From Albidovulum litorale (GTDB taxonomy: Bacteria; Pseudomonadota; Alphaproteobacteria; Rhodobacterales; Rhodobacteraceae): 64,000 bases of DNA. The stretch spans positions 744,001-808,000 of the forward strand of contig NZ_JAOWKZ010000003.1 of the NCBI RefSeq assembly GCF_025751495.1, read 5' to 3'. Position 1 is the stretch's first letter. Every line of letters begins with the position of its first letter. Under the pieces are notes generated by a model. It did no database searches, was not told where the DNA came from, and saw only the letters and a list, made by a program, of their open reading frames with translations. This document shows positions 33,519 through 43,591 of the stretch, piece by piece. The position numbers and the translations under genes were made by a program.

Positions 33519-34919
33519 ATGACCCAGATTACCAATCATCTGCCGACAAAAGAGCTTCAGGCCCTCGATGCGGCCCATCACATGCACCCGTTCACCGAGG
33601 ACGCCGCGCTTGCCAAGAAAGGCGCGCGAATCATCACCCGCGGCAAGGGCGTCTACCTGACGGACAGCGAGGGGCATGAGATTCTGGACGGCATGGCCGG
33701 CCTCTGGTGCGTCAATCTCGGCTATGGCCGCAAGGATCTGGCCGAGGTTGCCGCGCGGCAGATGGAGGAGCTTTGCTATTACAACACCTTCTTCCAGACG
33801 TCGCACGTTCCCGCCATCGCGCTCGCTGCAAAGATCGCGGAACTGGCGCCGGGCGATCTGAACCACGTCTTCTACGCAGGCTCCGGTTCCGAGGCGAATG
33901 ACACCAACATCCGCCTCGTCCGCCGCTACTGGGAAGTGAAGGGCAAGCCCGAGAAGAACATCATCATCGCGCGCAAGAACGGCTATCACGGCTCCACCAT
34001 GGGCGGCGGATCGCTGGGCGGCATGGCGGGCATTCACGCCCAGGGCGGGCTGCCGATCCCGAACATCACCCATATCGGTCAGCCGCACTGGTACGAAGAA
34101 GGTGGCGACATGACGCCCGAGGAGTTCGGGTTGATCCGTGCGCGCGAGCTTGAGGACAAGATCAACGAGTTGGGCGTCGACCGGGTCGCGGCCTTCATCG
34201 GCGAACCGGTTCAGGGCGCTGGTGGTGTCGTCATCCCGCCGTCGACCTACTGGCCCGAGATCCAGCGCATCTGCGACAAGTACGGTATCCTCCTGATCGC
34301 CGACGAAGTCATCACCGGCTTCGGCCGCACCGGCAACTGGTTCGGGTCGGACACGCTCGGCATCAAGCCGCATATCATGACCATCGCCAAAGGCCTGTCG
34401 TCGGGTTACGCGCCCATCGGCGGCTCGATCATCTGCGACGAGGTCTACAACACCGTCGCTAATTCCGGCGAGGACTTCAACCACGGCTACACCTATTGCG
34501 GCCATCCGGTCGCCGCCGCCGTGGCATTGCGCAATCTGGAGATCATGGAAGAGGAAAACATCCTCGACCATGTTCGCAACGTCGCCCACCCCTATCTGGC
34601 CAAGAAATGGTCCGCGCTGGCAGATCACCCGCTGGTCGGCGAGGCGCGCCTGATCGGCCTCATGGGCACCATCGCGCTCACGCCCGACAAGGCAACGCGC
34701 GCCGCCTTTGCGTCCGAGACCGGCACCATCGGCTATCGCTGCCGCGAACGCTGCTTTGCCAACAACCTCGTGATGCGCCATGTCGGCGACCGCATGATCA
34801 TCTCGCCGCCCCTCGTCATCAAGCCCGAGGAGATTGACGTCTTCATCGAACGCGCGACGAAATCGCTCGATGAAACCTATGCCGAAATCAAGGCGGACGG
34901 CCTGCTGAAGGCGGCCTGA
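33519..34919 (+). CDS. SpuC-like putrescine (polyamine) aminotransferase
   Basis: A 466-residue class III PLP aminotransferase. PLP features: YAGSGSEANDTNIRL phosphate site, DEVITGFGRTG, and the lysine in MTIAKGLSSGYAP. Closest in style to putrescine-pyruvate transaminase SpuC and beta-alanine-type enzymes; it would convert putrescine to 4-aminobutanal. It follows the GntR gene after 137 bases that hold its own promoter and operators and is trailed by a second PuuB-like oxidase after 10 bases. Confidence 0.9.
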   Translation: MTQITNHLPTKELQALDAAHHMHPFTEDAALAKKGARIITRGKGVYLTDSEGHEILDGMAGLWCVNLGYGRKDLAEVAARQMEELCYYNTFFQTSHVPAIALAAKIAELAPGDLNHVFYAGSGSEANDTNIRLVRRYWEVKGKPEKNIIIARKNGYHGSTMGGGSLGGMAGIHAQGGLPIPNITHIGQPHWYEEGGDMTPEEFGLIRARELEDKINELGVDRVAAFIGEPVQGAGGVVIPPSTYWPEIQRICDKYGILLIADEVITGFGRTGNWFGSDTLGIKPHIMTIAKGLSSGYAPIGGSIICDEVYNTVANSGEDFNHGYTYCGHPVAAAVALRNLEIMEEENILDHVRNVAHPYLAKKWSALADHPLVGEARLIGLMGTIALTPDKATRAAFASETGTIGYRCRERCFANNLVMRHVGDRMIISPPLVIKPEEIDVFIERATKSLDETYAEIKADGLLKAA

Positions 34920-34929
34920 GCGGGGCCTC

Positions 34930-36228
34930 ATGGACATCCTCTACGCGAATGACAGGGCCGGGGAATACCCCCGGTCCTGGTATGCAGACACTGCCGAGGC
35001 GCCGGGCCCCTATCCGGAAGCAGCGGGCGATCTGTCCTGCGATGTCTGCGTCGTCGGCGCGGGCTTCACGGGACTTTCAGCGGCGCTTCACCTCGCGTTG
35101 CGCGGCTTCGACGTGACCCTTCTCGACGCGCACCGCGTCGGCTGGGGCGCGTCGGGCCGCAATGGCGGTCAGGTGGGCACCGGTCAAAGGCTCGATCAGG
35201 AAGATCTGGAAAAGATGGTCGGCCTCGACCATGCCCGCGCACTCTGGGATCTGGCGCAGGAATCAGTCGCGCTGACGAAATCCCTTGCTGCCGAGCATTC
35301 GCCCGAAGCCGCTTTCGCGCCGGGCATCATCCATGCCTGCCACCGGGCGCGTTACGTCCCCCATTCCCGCGACTACGCAGAGAAAATGGCACGGGACTAC
35401 AACTACGACCTGATCCGCCCGCTCGACCGCGATGAGATGCGGGCGATGGTCGGATCGACAGCCTATCACGGCGGCGATATCGACATGGGCGGTGGGCACC
35501 TGCACCCGCTGCGCTACGCCTTTGGCCTCGCCCGCGCGGCCCATTCCAAGGGCGTGCGCATCTTCGAACGCTCAAAGGTCACTGGGATTGCCGAGGGCAC
35601 TCCCGCTACCATCACGACAGATAAGGCGAAGATCACGGCACGGCATGTCGTCCTCGCCTGCAACGGCTATCTCGGCCACCTGAACAGCCGCGTGGCCACC
35701 CGAGTGATGCCGATCAACAACTTCATCGTCGCGACCGAACCGATGACGGCTGATCAGCAGGAAAGCCTGATCAAGGGCAACCATGCAGTGGCCGACACCA
35801 AGTTCGTGATCAACTATTTCCGCTTCTCGGAAGATCACCGCCTTCTCTTCGGCGGTGCGGAAAGCTACGGCTACCGCTTCCCCGATATCGCGAAGCTTGT
35901 GCGCAAGCCGATGCTGGAGATTTATCCCCAGCTTCGCGACATCAAGGTCACCCATGCCTGGGGCGGCACACTTGGTATCACATTGAACCGGATGCCGCAT
36001 TTCGAACGGCTCACGGGCAATATCCTCTCAGCCTCCGGCTATTCCGGCCACGGCGTCGCCATGGCGACGCTCGGCGGCAAACTTGCGGCCGAGGCCATCG
36101 CCGGTCAGGCGGAACGCTTCGACCTGATGGCGCAGGTCCCGACCCGGGCCTTTCCAGGAGGCGTGACCTTCCGCTGGCCGCTTCTGGTCCTCGGCATGGT
36201 CTGGTTTTCGCTCCGCGACAAGCTCTGA
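34930..36228 (+). CDS. FAD-dependent oxidoreductase, PuuB-like (second copy)
   Basis: A 432-residue DAO-family flavoprotein with CDVCVVGAGFTGLSAALHLA, GWGASGRNGGQVGTGQR and a C-terminal ASGYSGHGVAMATLGGK block. Closely resembles gamma-glutamylputrescine oxidase PuuB and is more typical of it than the operon copy at 27185-28516. It starts 10 bases after the aminotransferase gene and is cotranscribed with it. No puuA (gamma-glutamylputrescine synthetase) or aldehyde dehydrogenase gene is in the window. Confidence 0.88.
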   Translation: MDILYANDRAGEYPRSWYADTAEAPGPYPEAAGDLSCDVCVVGAGFTGLSAALHLALRGFDVTLLDAHRVGWGASGRNGGQVGTGQRLDQEDLEKMVGLDHARALWDLAQESVALTKSLAAEHSPEAAFAPGIIHACHRARYVPHSRDYAEKMARDYNYDLIRPLDRDEMRAMVGSTAYHGGDIDMGGGHLHPLRYAFGLARAAHSKGVRIFERSKVTGIAEGTPATITTDKAKITARHVVLACNGYLGHLNSRVATRVMPINNFIVATEPMTADQQESLIKGNHAVADTKFVINYFRFSEDHRLLFGGAESYGYRFPDIAKLVRKPMLEIYPQLRDIKVTHAWGGTLGITLNRMPHFERLTGNILSASGYSGHGVAMATLGGKLAAEAIAGQAERFDLMAQVPTRAFPGGVTFRWPLLVLGMVWFSLRDKL

Positions 36229-36281
36229 CCCCCTTGGCGCTTCTTCTTGGCTGAAATACTCCCGCCGGAGGCATCCGCCCG

Positions 36282-36318
36282 AGCGGGGGCTCAATGCCCC
36301 CCGAGGGCGGCCCCCGCT
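36282..36318. terminator. hairpin between convergent FAD oxidoreductase genes
   Basis: AGCGGGGGC (36282-36290) pairs with GCCCCCGCT (36310-36318) around a 19-base loop, with an alternative inner pairing GGGGGC/GCCCCC. It lies right at the end of the minus-strand gene and 54 bases after the plus-strand one, so it may stop transcripts from either side. No T run. Confidence 0.4.
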
Positions 36319-36319
36319 G

Positions 36320-37660
36320 TCAGAGCGACGGGCCGAGCACGATCTTCGATCCATCCGAAAACCGCCCGAAGCGGAATCGCGACAGGTCATGACCCGGCGC
36401 GCGGCCCTCGACCAGATCGGCCACCACGCGCCCCACACCCGGCCCGATGCCGAAACCATGGGCCGACATGCCCGTCGCCATGGTCAGACCTGGCAGGGCC
36501 GCCACATGGTCGATCACGGGCACCACATCGGGCATCGTATCGATCATCCCGGCCCATGCCTGGGCGATCCCGGGCCGACCGACCGCGGGGAAGGCCGCCG
36601 CGAACCGGTCGCGTAGCCGCTCCACCATGGTCATGTTCGGGTCGGGGCTGAGGATGCGCATCCGCTCGAACGGGCTTTCATCATCCTCGCCCCAGAACCG
36701 CTTTGTGCCCCATGCATCGGGATAACCTCCCGGCGCGGCGGGCAGAAAACGTGTGCCGGAAATGTCGGCGCGAATTTGCGTCCAGTAGGCGCCGAGATGC
36801 CGGAATGCATCGGGGCCGATGAAAAACTCATGAAAATGCCCGCCCGCAAGCGTATAGCCGCCATCCGCGCGTCGCCGTATCGCGAAATGGCTATCGGCCA
36901 CGGCGCCGGACCATATCTCCGGCATCGGTTCGGTCGCCGTCACCGTTGCCCGGACTGAAAGCTGCGGCAGGTTCACCCCGTGCCGCCTCGCCAGCAGCGA
37001 CGACCATGCCCCACCGGCCAGCACCACCCGGTCGGCGCGGATGCGGCCCGACTCGGTCACAACACCGCTGACCCGCCCTGCAGAGACATCCAGCGCCCGG
37101 ACCGCACAATTCTCAACGACGCTGACGCCCTTCGTTGCCAGCGCATCGGCAAGGCGCGTCACCGCAATCCATGGCTCGGCGCGGGCATCCGAGGCCGTCC
37201 ATAACCCACCGATCCATCCGGCAGCATTGGGCAGCATCGCCTGAAGTTCCGCCTGCCCCAGAAGCTTTGTATCGAGCCCATGTGCTCGCGCATGGCCCAT
37301 CCACGCCTCATACCCCGCCATGGCCTTCGCGGTATTGGCGGCGTAGAGTACGCCTGTCTGGCGAAAGCCGAGATCGGCGCCGACCTCCTCCGCCAAACCC
37401 TTCCAGATCGACATGGCTTCGATCATGACCGGCAATTCCGCCGGATCGCGCCCCTGCTTGCGGACCCAGCCCCAGTTGCGGCTCGATTGCTCCCCGGCGA
37501 TCCGTCCCTTTTCGCAAAGGACAACCTTCACGCCGCGTTTGGCAAGGAACCATGCCGTCATGACCCCGATAACACCACCGCCGACCACGACGACATCGGC
37601 CGCGCTGGGTGGCGGCCCGGGGAACCGCACCGGGCTTGAAACATCAATCGGGAAAGGCAT
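36320..37660 (-). CDS. FAD-dependent oxidoreductase (DadA/DAO type)
   Basis: A 446-residue DAO-family flavoprotein: VVVVGGGVIGVMTAWFLAKRG, SSRNWGWVRKQGRD, and the C-terminal GMSAHGFGIGPGVGRVVADL. The GxGxxG-type site with following acidic residue and the RNWGW signature group it with D-amino-acid dehydrogenase-like and opine/amine oxidases; the substrate is unknown. GGAG precedes the ATG. It is convergent with the PuuB-like gene and is the third DAO flavoprotein in about 10 kb. Confidence 0.85.
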   Translation of the reverse strand: MPFPIDVSSPVRFPGPPPSAADVVVVGGGVIGVMTAWFLAKRGVKVVLCEKGRIAGEQSSRNWGWVRKQGRDPAELPVMIEAMSIWKGLAEEVGADLGFRQTGVLYAANTAKAMAGYEAWMGHARAHGLDTKLLGQAELQAMLPNAAGWIGGLWTASDARAEPWIAVTRLADALATKGVSVVENCAVRALDVSAGRVSGVVTESGRIRADRVVLAGGAWSSLLARRHGVNLPQLSVRATVTATEPMPEIWSGAVADSHFAIRRRADGGYTLAGGHFHEFFIGPDAFRHLGAYWTQIRADISGTRFLPAAPGGYPDAWGTKRFWGEDDESPFERMRILSPDPNMTMVERLRDRFAAAFPAVGRPGIAQAWAGMIDTMPDVVPVIDHVAALPGLTMATGMSAHGFGIGPGVGRVVADLVEGRAPGHDLSRFRFGRFSDGSKIVLGPSL

Positions 37661-37988
37661 CGGGGGGCTCCGGGAAGGACGATCCGGGCGACCGTGGCGC
37701 GGGCCATTGCTGCGGTCAAGAGCCTCGATTCGACCTGCAATCCGGCCTTTGGCCTCTGTGTCTCACCCAGCACGTTCGGCGTCCTGAAATAAGGACAATA
37801 TTCCACACTGCAGGGTGGCAGAGACGACGCCATTCCTACAATACGCGGGACCAGGAACATCCAGACCGATCAAGTGGCATTGCAGATATTTTTTCCCGTA
37901 TCTTCGCGGAACGCAAACAAATGTTCTCTTTGAACCGCTCAAATCCCCCGCTATCTGGAAACAAATTCCGATATCCGGAGATGTAGAG
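37661..37988. other. 328-base divergent promoter region with near-palindrome
   Basis: No supported gene (the YeeE frame is open upstream but lacks coding character and the start at 37989 has a ribosome site). At 37803-37818 lies a near-perfect palindrome CCACACTGCAGGGTGG (14 of 16 positions symmetric), a candidate operator between the two divergent genes. The rest is AT-richer, especially 37870-37960. Confidence 0.55.
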
Positions 37989-39056
37989 ATGTTCGAGACG
38001 CTTGGATTCGAGACACTGGGCCCGCGTGAGGTCTCTGTCTTCTTCGGCCTTGCCGTGGGTGCCCTGTTCGGCGCGCTGGCCGAGGCGACACGGTTCTGTC
38101 TGCGCCGTGGTCTGGTGGGTGAGGCAACCGAGCGGCGTTCGGCCCTTGGCGTCTGGCTGATGGCACTGGCCGTGGCCGTGGTCGCTACACAATCCGCCGT
38201 CAATGCCGGATGGATCGGCTTTGGCGAGCATCGTTTCATGGCAGGTGATCTGCCTGTCCTCGCCATCATCGCAGGCGGGCTGATCTTCGGCGCGGGCATG
38301 GTCCTGACACGCGGCTGTGCCTCGCGGTTGACGGTACTTGCGGGCACCGGCAATCTGCGCGCGCTGACGGTCCTCGCGGTCTTTGCCATCGCCGCCCATG
38401 CGACGCTGAAGGGCGTCCTCGCCCCCCTGCGCACGGCACTTGGCAGCTACACCGTCGCGCTTGGTGATACAGTATCGCTAGCCGCCCTGCCCGGCGGCGC
38501 GCTTCTCTCGACCGCGATCATCGCGGCGGCGGCGCTGGCCTATGCGCTGCGGTCCGGCAATCGTCCGACGGTGCTTCTTGGCGCCGCCCTGATTGGCGCA
38601 CTGGTGCCCGCCGCATGGATCGGCACCGGCTTCGTCCTTTATGACGAGTTCGACCCGATCACGCTCGAAAGCCTCTCCTTCACCTCTCCCGCCGCCGAAA
38701 CGCTCTTCTGGACCGTGGCCTCCAGTTCCATCCCGGCGGGGTTCGGTACCGGCCTGATCGGTGGTGTCATTGCGGGCGCGGCGGTGCTGTCACTGATCGC
38801 GGGCCGCTTCCGCTGGCACAGCTTCACATCCCCGCGTGAAACCGGGCGCTATCTGGCCGGCGCGGTCTTGATGGGTATCGGCGGCGTGCTGGCAGGCGGC
38901 TGCACCGTCGGCGCGGGGCTCGCGGGTATTCCGACCCTGTCCGTCGCTGCGATCCTCGCCCTGCTGGCCATCGTCGCAGGCGCGCGGATCACCGACCGGG
39001 CGCTCAGTGCATCCCCTTCCGGATCCGCCGGATCGATAGCCACACCAGCAGAATGA
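37989..39056 (+). CDS. YeeE/YedE-family membrane transporter (thiosulfate/sulfur type)
   Basis: A 355-residue polytopic membrane protein with about nine to ten helices. It has the two half-repeats typical of the family, each with a Cys in a Gly-rich turn: TRGCASRLTVLAGTGNLRAL and LAGGCTVGAGLAG. Family members import thiosulfate or move sulfane sulfur through such Cys. The ATG at 37989 has GGAG eight bases upstream. No TusA-like gene is adjacent. Its 3' end overlaps the convergent DUF3422 gene by 53 bases. Confidence 0.87.
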   Translation: MFETLGFETLGPREVSVFFGLAVGALFGALAEATRFCLRRGLVGEATERRSALGVWLMALAVAVVATQSAVNAGWIGFGEHRFMAGDLPVLAIIAGGLIFGAGMVLTRGCASRLTVLAGTGNLRALTVLAVFAIAAHATLKGVLAPLRTALGSYTVALGDTVSLAALPGGALLSTAIIAAAALAYALRSGNRPTVLLGAALIGALVPAAWIGTGFVLYDEFDPITLESLSFTSPAAETLFWTVASSSIPAGFGTGLIGGVIAGAAVLSLIAGRFRWHSFTSPRETGRYLAGAVLMGIGGVLAGGCTVGAGLAGIPTLSVAAILALLAIVAGARITDRALSASPSGSAGSIATPAE

Positions 39057-40281
39057 CGGCAGGCGTCAGAAGCGCCGTCATCAGCCCCTTGGACATCCCG
39101 AGGGGCTCCATCACCGGATAGGCGGCATAGGCGGCAAGGTTGACCGCGTAATAGCTGATTGCCACAACCGAGAGCCCTTCGACCGTATGCTGTAGCCGCA
39201 GCGCAAGATCGGCACGCCGGTCCATGCTTTCCAGAAGCTTCTGGTTCTGGGCCGAGCGTTCGACATCGACGCGGGTCTGCAACAGCTCCCCTGCCCGTTC
39301 CGCCCGCTCGGCCATCTGCTCCAGTCGCCTTTCGGCCGACTTGACCGTGCGCATCGCCGGATCGTAGCGGCGCATCATGAACTCGGCGAAGGTCTGACGG
39401 CCGTTGAACCGGGTTTCCCGCAAAACCTCGACCCGCTGGTTCACCAGCGCCTCATAGGCTCCGGCGGCACCGAAGCGGAAGGCGTGGCGCACGGCCTGCG
39501 CCTCAAGGGCTGCCGAGATTTCAAGCAGTTCATGCAGCGTGTCCTCGGCATCGCGGCCTTTGTCGGACATCGTTGCCACGAGGTCGGACAATTTCGGGTC
39601 CAGCGCATTCAGGTGCTTGTTCAGTTCCCGCGCCCGACCAAGGCCCAGCATCGACATCGCGCGATAGGTCTCGATCTCGCAAAGCCGCTGCACGATACGG
39701 CCGATACGGCGGGCACCGGTTCCGGGGCGGGCAAAGATCGCGAAGCGCATCTGGCCCGCCGGGTCGATCTGGAAGTCGCCCGCAATGATCGCGGTTTCAT
39801 CGAGCACCCAGGAACAGGCCATGCTTTCCGGCACGAACCACTCCTCCAGCCGCGACTTCACCGCGACGAGGTTTTCGGGCAGCGGCTCCACCCGGATCAG
39901 GATCGCGGCGATGCGTTTTCCCGGCGCGCTGGCCATCCAGTCGGCGGGAAAAACCTCAGCCTCGGCCGGGTTGAAGGCCCGCTCGCCCACGCCCTTGCCA
40001 AAGGCAGAGTAAGTCACGAATTCGGTATGGCTTTCCCATTTCAGATCGTGCCGCCCGATCCGCGCGGCATGATGGGTCGCACCTTCGGGCGGATGCGCCG
40101 CCCCATGCCGATCCAGAAGTCCCAGAAGATGCGCGCGATCCTCGGCCCGGTCGCGGTTATGGGCATCGACCGGCTGCTTCACCGCGAAATAGACCACATG
40201 GCAGGGCAGGTCGAGCGACGGGAAGGGCCGCGCGTGTAATTCGTTCACAAGCGCATAGCGCTGGGGATGGTCGTCAATCAT
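39004..40281 (-). CDS. DUF3422 membrane-anchored protein
   Basis: A 425-residue protein of the DUF3422 family, recognised from the opening HPQRYALVNELHARPFPSLD and the long central helical part. The soluble N-terminal 350 residues end in coiled-coil-like charged helices (SAERRLEQMAERAERAGELLQ), and two membrane helices lie near the C-terminus (AISYYAVNLAAYAAY and LMTALLTPAVILLVWLSI). Conserved in many proteobacteria; no known function. It converges on YeeE with a 53-base overlap. Confidence 0.85.
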   Translation of the reverse strand: MIDDHPQRYALVNELHARPFPSLDLPCHVVYFAVKQPVDAHNRDRAEDRAHLLGLLDRHGAAHPPEGATHHAARIGRHDLKWESHTEFVTYSAFGKGVGERAFNPAEAEVFPADWMASAPGKRIAAILIRVEPLPENLVAVKSRLEEWFVPESMACSWVLDETAIIAGDFQIDPAGQMRFAIFARPGTGARRIGRIVQRLCEIETYRAMSMLGLGRARELNKHLNALDPKLSDLVATMSDKGRDAEDTLHELLEISAALEAQAVRHAFRFGAAGAYEALVNQRVEVLRETRFNGRQTFAEFMMRRYDPAMRTVKSAERRLEQMAERAERAGELLQTRVDVERSAQNQKLLESMDRRADLALRLQHTVEGLSVVAISYYAVNLAAYAAYPVMEPLGMSKGLMTALLTPAVILLVWLSIRRIRKGMH

Positions 40282-40406
40282 GGGTTAATACCGGTTGGAT
40301 TTGGCGCGACATTAGCCAGTTTCGCGAGGTGAAGCAGAGACTTCGACGCGAAAGGCAAGGCACACCAGCGTATACTTGTTTTTCTGCAACGCCGCCCCAA
40401 GCAAAA

Positions 40407-40428
40407 CGCCCCGCCAGCAGGCGGGGCG
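40407..40428 (-). terminator. intrinsic terminator of pntAB
   Basis: On the minus strand CGCCCCGCC (40428-40420), loop TGCT, GGCGGGGCG (40415-40407), then TTTTGC: a perfect 9-bp stem and short T run, 30 bases after the pntB stop. Confidence 0.85.
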
Positions 40429-40457
40429 CTTCATTTACAGGCGTTTCGCAAACGAAA

Positions 40458-41891
40458 TCAGTCGAGCATCGGCAGAAGGCTGTCCACCGATGCCTTGGCA
40501 TCGCCGTAGAACATCCGCGTATTGTCCTTGTAAAAGAGCGGGTTCTCGATCCCGGAATAGCCGGTCCCCTGCCCGCGCTTCGACACGAAGACCTGTTTCG
40601 CCTTCCAGACCTCCAGCACCGGCATCCCGGCGATGGGGCTGTTGGGGTCTTCCTGTGCGGCCGGATTGACGATGTCGTTCGAGCCGATGACGATGGCGAC
40701 ATCGGTCGAGGGGAAATCGTCGTTGATCTCGTCCATCTCCAGCACGATGTCATAGGGCACCTTGGCCTCGGCCAGAAGCACGTTCATATGGCCCGGCAGG
40801 CGGCCCGCAACGGGGTGGATGCCAAAGCGCACCTCTTTGCCCTTGGCGCGCAGCTTGCGCGTCAGTTCCGCGACCGATTGCTGCGCCTGCGCCACCGCCA
40901 TGCCGTAGCCCGGCACGATGATCACGCTGTCGGCGTCGTTCAGCGCAGCGGCCACGCCATCCGCGTCGATGGCAATCTGTTCGCCCGCGATCTCCATCGC
41001 CGGACCGGCCGTGTTGCCAAAGCCGCCAAGGATGACGCTGATGAAGGACCGGTTCATCGCCTTGCACATGATGTAGCTCAGGATCGCACCCGACGAACCG
41101 ACAAGCGCGCCGGTGACGATCAGGAGGTCATTGCCAAGCGAGAAGCCAATCGCGGCCGCGGCCCAGCCCGAATAGCTGTTCAGCATTGACACGACGACGG
41201 GCATGTCTGCGCCCCCGATCCCCATGATCAGATGATAGCCGATAAAGAGGGCGGCCAAAGTCATCAGGAAGAGCGGGAAGAAACCGCCCGTGTTGAAGTA
41301 CCAGATGAGGCACAGGACCGAGAGCGCGGCGGCACCCGCGTTCAGCATATGCCCGCCCGGCAGCTTTTCCGCCTTCGACGTCACCTTGCCGGCAAGCTTG
41401 CCGAAGGCGATGACCGAACCGGTGAAAGTAACGGCACCGATAAAGATGCCGAGGAAAAGCTCGACCCTGAGGATCGACTGTTCGACGCCCGTCTTGTGAG
41501 CGAGAACCGCGGCGAAACCTTCCAGCCCGTGACGCGCCTCTTCGCTCATCGCCAGCACGTTGCCCAATTCGAAATGGGCGTTGAAGCCGACAAAAACCGC
41601 TGCCAGACCGACCAGCGAATGCATCGCGGCGACAAGCTGCGGCATCTCGGTCATCTGGACCTTATTGGCAACATAGGTGCCGATGACGCCGCCACCGGCG
41701 ATCAGAAGAAGCGACAGGAACCAGAGGCCAGAGCCCGGCCCGATGAGTGTCGCGGCAACCGCCAGCGCCATGCCGACGATGCCGTACCAGACCGCCCGCT
41801 TGGCGCTTTCCTGACCGGACAAGCCACCAAGCGAAAGGATGAAGAGAACCGCCGCAACGACATAGGCGGCCGTGGTGAAACCGAATTCCAT
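40458..41891 (-). CDS. pntB: NAD(P) transhydrogenase subunit beta
   Basis: A 477-residue subunit: N-terminal membrane domain (about eight or nine helices, residues 1-270) and a C-terminal NADP-binding domain III ([59 protein letters not shown]). It couples proton flow to hydride transfer from NADH to NADP. The frame opens at 41996, but ATG 41891 fits the family start ([17 protein letters not shown]) and follows the pntA stop by 13 bases. Confidence 0.95.
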   Translation of the reverse strand: MEFGFTTAAYVVAAVLFILSLGGLSGQESAKRAVWYGIVGMALAVAATLIGPGSGLWFLSLLLIAGGGVIGTYVANKVQMTEMPQLVAAMHSLVGLAAVFVGFNAHFELGNVLAMSEEARHGLEGFAAVLAHKTGVEQSILRVELFLGIFIGAVTFTGSVIAFGKLAGKVTSKAEKLPGGHMLNAGAAALSVLCLIWYFNTGGFFPLFLMTLAALFIGYHLIMGIGGADMPVVVSMLNSYSGWAAAAIGFSLGNDLLIVTGALVGSSGAILSYIMCKAMNRSFISVILGGFGNTAGPAMEIAGEQIAIDADGVAAALNDADSVIIVPGYGMAVAQAQQSVAELTRKLRAKGKEVRFGIHPVAGRLPGHMNVLLAEAKVPYDIVLEMDEINDDFPSTDVAIVIGSNDIVNPAAQEDPNSPIAGMPVLEVWKAKQVFVSKRGQGTGYSGIENPLFYKDNTRMFYGDAKASVDSLLPMLD

Positions 41892-41904
41892 CTGAGCGGC
41901 CCCC

Positions 41905-43479
41905 TTACGATTTCTGGAACATGGCGAGCATGCGCCGGGTGACAAGGAAACCGCCGAAGATGTTGATTCCGGCCATGAAGATCGAAAGTGCTGCAAGCAG
42001 GATCACGAGGAACGACCCCGAGCCTATCTGCATCAGGGCACCCAGAATGATGATCGACGAGATTGCGTTGGTAACCGCCATCAGGGGCGTGTGCAGCGAG
42101 TGGCTGACATTCCAGATCACCTGGAAGCCGACAAAGACCGAGAGCACGAAGACGATGAAGTGCTGCATGAAGCTTGCAGGGGCCACGAGGCCGACGCCCA
42201 GCAGAAGCGCCGCACCAACGGCCAGCAATGTCACCTGGCTGCGGGTCTGCGCCTTGAAGGCCGTCACTTCCTGCGCCCGCTTCTCCTCGACCGTCAGTTC
42301 CTTTGCTTTTTCCTTCGGCTTCTGCGCCGCTATGGCCGCGATCTTCGGCGGCGGCGGTGGGAAGGTGATCTCACCGCCATGGGTCACCGTCGCGCCGCGG
42401 ATCACGTCGTCTTCCATGTTGTGGTTGACGACGCCGTCCTTGCCGGGCGTCAGGTCGAACATCATGTGGCGGATATTGTTGGCGTAAAGCGTCGAGGACT
42501 GCGCCGCCATGCGGCTCGGGAAATCGGTGTAACCGACGATGGTCACGCCATTGTCCGTGACGACCTTCTGATCCGCCTTGGTCAGTTCGCAGTTGCCGCC
42601 ACGTTCGGCGGCAAGGTCGACGATGACCGAACCGGGTTTCATCGCCTCGACCATGTCCTTGGTCCAGAGAACAGGCGCATCGCGGCCGGGGATCAGGGCC
42701 GTGGTAATCACGATGTCCATCTCGGGCGCAAGCTCGCGGAACTTCTTCAGCTGTGCCTCGCGGAACTCAGGGGAGGACGGGGCTGCATAACCGCCCGTCG
42801 CCGCACCGTCCGTCTGCTTCTCCTCGAAATCGAGATAGACAAATTCAGCGCCCATCGATTCGATCTGCTCGGCCACTTCGGGCCGCACGTCGAAGGCGTA
42901 AGTGATGGCACCAAGCGAGGTCGACGTGCCGATGGCGGCCAACCCGGCGACACCCGCGCCGACGATCAGAACCTTCGCAGGCGGCACCTTGCCAGCCGCC
43001 GTCACCTGACCGGTGAAGAAGCGGCCGAAATTGTTGCCCGCCTCGATGACGGCACGATAACCGGCGATATTGGCCATCGACGACAGCGCGTCCATTTTCT
43101 GCGCGCGGCTGATGCGCGGCACCATATCCATGGCGACGACGGTCGCGCCCTGCTTGTTGGCAAGCTCAAGAAGTTTTTCGTTCTGAGCGGGATAGAAGAA
43201 GGAAATCAGTGTCTGACCCTTCGACAGCCGCTTGGTCTCAGCCTCGCTCGGCGGCCGCACTTTGGCGACGATGTCGACCTCTTTGAAAAGCGCCGTCGCC
43301 GTCTTCACCACGGTCACACCGGCAGCCTCATAGGCCTTGTCGGAAAACCCGGCGGCAGCGCCCGCGCCCGCCTCGACGAAGCATTGGTGGCCAAGCTTCT
43401 GCAGATGCCCTGCAGAGTCCGGCGTCAGCGCAACCCGCGCCTCGCCCTCGAATATTTCCTTCGGTACCCCGATCTTCAC
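41905..43479 (-). CDS. pntA: NAD(P) transhydrogenase subunit alpha
   Basis: A 524-residue alpha subunit of the undivided E. coli type: NAD-binding domain I ([36 protein letters not shown]) at 1-380, a charged linker, and four membrane helices in the last 130 residues. Start is GTG at 43479 with GAGGGA upstream. It sits directly before pntB and makes NADPH from NADH with the proton motive force. Confidence 0.95.
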   Translation of the reverse strand: MKIGVPKEIFEGEARVALTPDSAGHLQKLGHQCFVEAGAGAAAGFSDKAYEAAGVTVVKTATALFKEVDIVAKVRPPSEAETKRLSKGQTLISFFYPAQNEKLLELANKQGATVVAMDMVPRISRAQKMDALSSMANIAGYRAVIEAGNNFGRFFTGQVTAAGKVPPAKVLIVGAGVAGLAAIGTSTSLGAITYAFDVRPEVAEQIESMGAEFVYLDFEEKQTDGAATGGYAAPSSPEFREAQLKKFRELAPEMDIVITTALIPGRDAPVLWTKDMVEAMKPGSVIVDLAAERGGNCELTKADQKVVTDNGVTIVGYTDFPSRMAAQSSTLYANNIRHMMFDLTPGKDGVVNHNMEDDVIRGATVTHGGEITFPPPPPKIAAIAAQKPKEKAKELTVEEKRAQEVTAFKAQTRSQVTLLAVGAALLLGVGLVAPASFMQHFIVFVLSVFVGFQVIWNVSHSLHTPLMAVTNAISSIIILGALMQIGSGSFLVILLAALSIFMAGINIFGGFLVTRRMLAMFQKS

Positions 43480-43591
43480 TATTCTGTCCCTCTCAGCCCT
43501 GGCCTGCCCCTGCCGGACCCGGCCCGTTTCCTCGCTCGCGCAAGATTATTACCCTTTTATGCCGCGCTGCGGCAAGAAGGTTTTCCGCCGC

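Noticed and set aside
36241-36281. CTTCTTCTTGGCTGAAATA-type sequence resembling a recurrent intergenic element of Rhodobacterales
   Set aside because: Only one copy in the window; cannot be called a repeat here without a genome-wide search.
37815-37988. Upstream extension of the YeeE frame
   Set aside because: AT-richer, no coding character, and GGAG precedes the ATG at 37989.
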